Below the pieces are notes generated by a model. That model was given only the letters and a program-made list of their open reading frames with translations, did no database searches and was not told the origin of the DNA. A DNA stretch of 10,000 nt, taken from the NCBI GenBank assembly GCA_020217035.1, contig JAIWOG010000280.1, positions 1-10,000 of the forward strand, written 5' to 3'. A program made the position numbers and the translations under genes. The DNA is from Magnetospirillum sp. Its GTDB lineage: Bacteria > Pseudomonadota > Alphaproteobacteria > Rhodospirillales > Magnetospirillaceae. This document shows, one piece after another, positions 6,534 to 10,000 of this stretch. Numbering within the stretch: position 1 is the stretch's first letter; every line of letters starts with the position of its first letter.

Positions 6534-6983
6534 CTATTTCAAGGTGCTGAGATAGGCGACCAAATCCTCGACCTCTTGCGCGGTCAGGAACGTCTGGCCT
6601 TTCAGGCTGGGCGTCACCCGATTCAGGTCCTTCTTGAAGAAGGACGGCATGGGGGTGTCGGGGTTCAGCACCTTGGGGTCGACGACGCGCATGCGCAGCT
6701 CGGGCGGTTGCAACCTCGAGCCGACACCGGCCAGGTCGGGGCCGACGTCGCCGTGGTCGGCTTCCTCCGGGATGGGCATGACGTGGCAGGACAGGCACAG
6801 CCCCTTGCCGGCGGCGATCTTGCGGCCATTGGCGGGGTCGCCTTTCTGGTCGGTCAGGGGCGCCATGCGCGAAACGTCGTAATAGCCCCGTTCCGGGGGC
6901 TTCTTCGGCAATGCCTGGGACTGGGCAGCCCAGGTCATCGCCAGGGCGACCGTGACGGCGCCCCAGGAGATGGGTTTAAGCAT
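6534..6983 (-). CDS. soxX: Monoheme c-type cytochrome SoxX
   Basis: 149 residues, the first gene of the sox operon. It is the electron-accepting subunit of SoxXA. A Sec signal peptide occupies about residues 1-25 (MLKPISWGAVTVALAM, ending SQA). There is one heme motif, CLSCH at 63-67 in GKGLCLSCHVMP, and the likely axial methionine is Met112 in DTPMPSFF. The GDVGPDLAGVGSRL segment and the C-terminal LTAQEVEDLVAYLSTLK helix are typical of class I cytochromes and of SoxX. The start at 6983 has GGGGAGG just upstream (complement of 6988-6994) and fits the signal peptide; an in-frame ATG 11 codons further up has no such support. Expression probably comes from the promoter/operator region at 7052-7089. 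Confidence 0.94.
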   Translation of the reverse strand: MLKPISWGAVTVALAMTWAAQSQALPKKPPERGYYDVSRMAPLTDQKGDPANGRKIAAGKGLCLSCHVMPIPEEADHGDVGPDLAGVGSRLQPPELRMRVVDPKVLNPDTPMPSFFKKDLNRVTPSLKGQTFLTAQEVEDLVAYLSTLK

Positions 6984-7051
6984 AGAACCTCCCCTATGGC
7001 CATGTGGGCCTTGCATTCTTTCGCGTTGGCCGGAATTAGTCTAGCCGGTCC

Positions 7052-7089
7052 TTTATATGCATAGTTCACTACTATGATATATAAATCAA
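7052..7089 (-). promoter_or_regulatory. Probable soxX promoter overlapped by a strong inverted-repeat operator
   Basis: The core CATAGT-TCACT-ACTATG (7060-7076) is a perfect 6-bp inverted repeat with a 5-base centre. AT-rich arms extend it: TTTATATG to the left (7052-7059) and ATATATAAA to the right (7077-7085). The extension is symmetric apart from a one-base offset. On the minus strand TTGATT (complement of 7084-7089) and AACTAT (complement of 7061-7066) are spaced by 17 bases, a reasonable -35/-10 pair placing transcription start about 70 bases upstream of the soxX ATG. The operator would therefore cover the promoter. An ArsR-type SoxR repressor is known to control sox operons at AT-rich dyads; assigning this site to it is inference. 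Confidence 0.55.
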
Positions 7090-7265
7090 TACTGATTCTT
7101 ATTGTGCAGTTGCGGCATGTATTATTTTGCAGCGCAATATTGGGCGCTGTATTTAGTCTTATCAGGCGCTAACCGGATGGTTTTGGCGGATTGGCTTTGG
7201 CATAATAAGTCAAATAAGCATCTTGGGGATGCCATGGGGCGTGGGGATCGGTGGGGGTTTTCGGG
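7090..7265. promoter_or_regulatory. AT-rich divergent spacer and leader of the FecR-domain gene, with a second dyad
   Basis: This part of the soxX/FecR-gene spacer contains no supported gene. Two overlapping dyads are visible: TTGC-AGC-GCAA (7127-7137) and CAGCGC-8 bases-GCGCTG (7130-7149). They could be an operator or a small hairpin. CATAAT (7201-7206) is a possible plus-strand -10, but its -35 is poor. GGGGG (7253-7257) about 8 bases before the ATG at 7266 can serve as ribosome binding site. Confidence 0.35.
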
Positions 7266-10000
7266 ATGAGTGTTTCTGCGACCAGCAAGGGCCTTGGCGT
7301 GGCCGGACAGCAGGGGGATGTCGTCCAGCCTGGTCCCGGCGCGTCCGTCGTCACCCTGCCGGCCGGCAGCGACCTGGGGGGCGCTGATTACGTTCGCCAC
7401 GGTTCCGACCTGGAAATCATTCTGCCGAGCGGCCAGCACATCGTCATTCCCGGTTTCTTCGACGGTTCCGGCCCCCATGCGGTGGCCACCGCCGACGGCC
7501 AGATGCTGCCCGCCGACCTGGTGGCACGGCTGGCCGGGCCGCTGGCTCCGGCCCAGTTCGCCCAGGCCGATGGCGCCACCGCTGGTGCCGGGCTGGTCCA
7601 GATCGGCGTCGTCGATAAATATTCCGGCACCGTCACCGTCCGCCATGCCGACGGCACCACGTCGGTGGTCAAGGCGGGCGACGCCATCTATCAGGGTGAC
7701 GTCATCGAAACCGCCCATGGCGGCGCCGTCGGCATCGTGCTGGCCGACCGTTCCACCTTCGCCTTGGGCTCGTCCGGCCGTCTGGTCATGGACGAACTGG
7801 TCTACGACCCCGCCACCAAGGACGGCCACGCCAATTTGTCGGTGCTGAAGGGCAGCTTCAGCTTCATCTCGGGCCAGATTTCCCACGCCGCCCCGGACGC
7901 CATGCAGGTGCGCACCCCGGTGATGACCATCGGCGTGCGCGGCACCACCGTGGCCGGCCAAGTGGGGGACAACGGCCAGACCAGCGTCGCCCTGGTGGGC
8001 GACGTCGGCGGTGGCGCCGGCCAGATCGTGGTCCGCAACGCCGGCGGCACCCAGGTGCTGAGCCAGCCCAACACCTTGTTGACGGTGGCGTCGTCGTTCA
8101 GCCCGCCGCCGCCGCCGGTCTTCGTGCCGCCGAACGAGATTGCCTCGGCCTTTGGAGCCGCCATCTCCAACCTGCCGGTGCCGCCGGCCAACAACGCGTT
8201 GGAATGGAACACCACGCCGGGCAACAACCAACCGGCCCCGGTCCAGCAAATTCAATCCCGCCCCGAAGCCGGCAGCTCGATCCAGGTCGATTCGCCCGGT
8301 GGCTCGCAGGTGGTGCCGTCCGGCCAGCAACAACAAAAGCAAGGCCCGGCCGAGCCGCAACAGCAAGCACCGCAGCAGGAAGGCTCGACGGGGACCGGCC
8401 AGCCGACTTCGCAGACGGCGGCGGCGGAAGGCGGGACCCAGGGTGAGGCTGCCGCCGGCCAGCAGGCCGCTGCCGGTCAAGACGTCCAGGGCCAGGACGG
8501 CGGCAAGACGGGTCCGACGGACGCCAAGACAGAGGCCACGGGTGCCGGCACCACGCCGACGCCGCCCACGGCTCCGACGGATGCCGGCACCACGCCGACG
8601 CCGCCCACGGCTCCGACGGATGCCGGCACCACGCCGACGCCGCCGACCTCGCCCACCGGGCCGCTGGTCAGCAATCCGGTGCCGCCCTCCGGCAATGGTG
8701 GCTTCACCTGGTACTCCCCGACCCCGCCGATCCCAGGGTCGGCTCCGAAGCCGGTCGAGACCATCTCGACGGTGGTTCAGAAAAGCGAGGCATCCCGCTC
8801 GGGCGTCAACGAAACCGCCGCCAGCCAGGGCAGCGGTGTTTCCAGTTCCGGCACCTCCAGCAGCGCCAGTTCAAGCTCGGGCTCTTCCTCTGCCGCAACT
8901 GCGGGGACCTCGGTCGGAACGACCGGCGACACCACCACGGCGGCCAAGACCGTGGTTCAGGAAACCGCTTCGGGGGGCATCGATCCGGTGGCCCAGGTGA
9001 TCAGCGGCGGCACCTCGTCGTCGGCCACCACCGGGACGGCGGGTGTCGGCGCCACTACCGGCACCACCACCGGCGGCACCACGACCACCACCCCCACCTC
9101 GACCATCAACACCGGCAATACGCCCGGATCAAGCAGTGGCGGCACCTCCACCGCGCCGACCAGCACCTCGGGCCGTTTGGTGGACGGGCCGGTGTCCGGC
9201 GCCCAGGTGTTCCTGGACGTCAACGGCGACGGGGTTTACCAGTCGGGGACCGAGCCGGTGGGGGTGACCGACGGCAACGGCTATTACACCATCAGCGGTG
9301 CCGGCAACTACGCCATCATTGCGCTCCCCGGCGGCACCGACATCGTCACCGGCCACACCATCAACTTCACCATGAAGGCGCCGCCCGGCTCGACCGTGGT
9401 GTCGCCGCTGACCACCTTGGTGGCGGAAGTGGGCGAGGCCAAGGTCAAGCAATTGCTGGGCCTTCCCGCCTCGGCATCGCTGACCACCACCGATCCCACC
9501 ACCTCGCCCGTGCTTTACGCCGCCGGCATCCAGGTGGTGACCACCATCAACGCCATGAAGAACGGCCTGGGGCTGAGCCAGGAACAGGTGATGTCGGCGC
9601 TGAAAACCGCCATGACCAACACCTCAAGCACCAGCGGCGATTTCCTGACCAACACCGCGACCTTGACCTCGGTGGTCACCGCCGCCGGCGGCAGCGCCCC
9701 TTACGCCAACTTCCTGGCCGACGTCGCCAGCGCTGCCAGCACCGCGCAAAGCACGGTGCTGGCCGGCGGCTCCATCGCCGACATCGTCAACCCCGCCCCC
9801 GTCGACGGGGTGGGCAACGTCAACCTGACCAGCGCCACGGCGGTGACCGCCAACATCGCCGCGTTGAAAGCGGCGGGTGTCACCTCGTTCACCCTGTCCA
9901 GCGGTTCCGGCACCCTTACCGTCGCCCAGCATACCGGCGTCACCATCGCCTACACCGCCAACAGCACCGCCATCGTCACCTTGTCGTTGAACAACGATTC
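7266..10000 (+). CDS. Large FecR-domain, adhesin-like protein, N-terminal 911 codons (runs off the window)
   Basis: The frame is open from ATG 7266 to the window end with no stop. The N-terminus (MSVSATSKGLGVAG) has no Sec or Tat signal peptide. A FecR-like domain spans about residues 115-235: KAGDAIYQGDVIET, FALGSSGRLVMDEL, LKGSFSFISGQ, and the RTPVMTIGVRGTTVAG signature at 216-231. A long Pro/Gln/Thr/Ser-rich, low-complexity region follows (about 275-635), including a tandem repeat of 13 residues. From 636 a beta-sandwich-type repeat appears (GRLVDGPVSGAQVFLD, DVNGDGVY loop suited to calcium, TDGNGYYTI), then SPLTTLV and LGLPASASLTTTDPTT. This architecture resembles very large surface proteins exported by type I secretion through a C-terminal signal, which is outside the window. 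It is not a classic FecR regulator, as there is no transmembrane anchor or fec context. A GTG at 7251 is an alternative start. Confidence 0.82.
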   Translation, partial: MSVSATSKGLGVAGQQGDVVQPGPGASVVTLPAGSDLGGADYVRHGSDLEIILPSGQHIVIPGFFDGSGPHAVATADGQMLPADLVARLAGPLAPAQFAQADGATAGAGLVQIGVVDKYSGTVTVRHADGTTSVVKAGDAIYQGDVIETAHGGAVGIVLADRSTFALGSSGRLVMDELVYDPATKDGHANLSVLKGSFSFISGQISHAAPDAMQVRTPVMTIGVRGTTVAGQVGDNGQTSVALVGDVGGGAGQIVVRNAGGTQVLSQPNTLLTVASSFSPPPPPVFVPPNEIASAFGAAISNLPVPPANNALEWNTTPGNNQPAPVQQIQSRPEAGSSIQVDSPGGSQVVPSGQQQQKQGPAEPQQQAPQQEGSTGTGQPTSQTAAAEGGTQGEAAAGQQAAAGQDVQGQDGGKTGPTDAKTEATGAGTTPTPPTAPTDAGTTPTPPTAPTDAGTTPTPPTSPTGPLVSNPVPPSGNGGFTWYSPTPPIPGSAPKPVETISTVVQKSEASRSGVNETAASQGSGVSSSGTSSSASSSSGSSSAATAGTSVGTTGDTTTAAKTVVQETASGGIDPVAQVISGGTSSSATTGTAGVGATTGTTTGGTTTTTPTSTINTGNTPGSSSGGTSTAPTSTSGRLVDGPVSGAQVFLDVNGDGVYQSGTEPVGVTDGNGYYTISGAGNYAIIALPGGTDIVTGHTINFTMKAPPGSTVVSPLTTLVAEVGEAKVKQLLGLPASASLTTTDPTTSPVLYAAGIQVVTTINAMKNGLGLSQEQVMSALKTAMTNTSSTSGDFLTNTATLTSVVTAAGGSAPYANFLADVASAASTAQSTVLAGGSIADIVNPAPVDGVGNVNLTSATAVTANIAALKAAGVTSFTLSSGSGTLTVAQHTGVTIAYTANSTAIVTLSLNND
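8544..8658 (+). repeat. 39-bp in-frame tandem repeat, about 2.6 to 3 copies
   Basis: Units start at 8544, 8583 and 8622. The first two are identical over 39 bp and encode AGTTPTPPTAPTD; the third matches for 23 bases (to 8644) and then diverges to PTSPTG. The period is a multiple of three, so copy-number change would keep the frame. Such Pro/Thr linkers act as stalks or spacers in surface proteins. The near identity at DNA level suggests recent duplication. Confidence 0.85.

Noticed and set aside
7184..7206. Possible sigma-54 promoter (TTGGC/TTGGCA repeats) before the FecR-domain gene
   Set aside because: The GG and GC elements do not fit the fixed spacing together with the flanking consensus bases.
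7122..8480. Minus-strand frame opposite the start of the FecR-domain gene
   Set aside because: Composition is Gly/Arg/His-rich without domains, and it opposes a frame with a clear FecR signature. The apparent length comes from high GC content.
8520..8660. CRISPR-like repeat array
   Set aside because: The repeats are directly adjacent, in frame, coding for a Pro/Thr linker, and lack unique spacers.
8140..9000. Arg/Pro-rich plus-strand frame inside the FecR-domain gene
   Set aside because: It is a shifted reading of a low-complexity region; the main frame stays open throughout with coherent domains on both sides.

Overview
This GC-rich window, with strong G/C preference at third codon positions, reads as chromosomal DNA of a sulfur-oxidising alphaproteobacterium. 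Protein flavour and gene content suggest Rhodospirillales, perhaps Magnetospirillum-like; this placement is an inference, as there is no rRNA or marker gene to fix it. The window is almost fully coding.

Layout: (1) 1-256, minus strand: the N-terminal 85 residues of a membrane protein of the fused MFS/spermidine-synthase family. (2) 330-2395, plus strand: a tight three-gene operon encoding an exported DsrE-like protein, a periplasmic CPYC thioredoxin (SoxW) and an orphan PotD-like periplasmic binding protein. (3) 6983-2399, minus strand: the thiosulfate-oxidation operon soxX-soxY-soxZ-soxA-soxB-soxV (ccdA-like). Its 3' end meets the plus-strand operon tail to tail with only 3 bp between the stop codons. 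(4) 6984-7265: an AT-rich divergent regulatory region. It carries a strong inverted repeat over the probable soxX promoter and a second dyad nearer the next gene. (5) 7266 to the window end, plus strand: the first 911 codons of a large FecR-domain, low-complexity, adhesin-like protein with no Sec signal peptide.

How the genes work together: SoxYZ carries the sulfur substrate on the cysteine of the SoxY C-terminal GGCGG arm. SoxXA, with one heme in SoxX and two in SoxA, oxidatively conjugates thiosulfate to that cysteine. SoxB, a Tat-exported metal hydrolase, releases sulfate. SoxV passes reductant from the cytoplasm across the membrane, and SoxW (in the convergent operon) is its expected periplasmic partner that keeps SoxY usable. 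No soxCD (sulfane dehydrogenase) lies in the window, so the locus as seen looks like the truncated Sox type that leaves sulfane sulfur for other routes. The neighbouring exported DsrE-like protein could be relevant to that.

Points of most interest: the DsrE-like/SoxW/PotD-like operon beside sox; the operator-like palindrome at the soxX promoter; a perfect 10-bp hairpin between soxA and soxB; substitutions in SoxB at sites usually treated as invariant; and the unusual FecR-domain protein.
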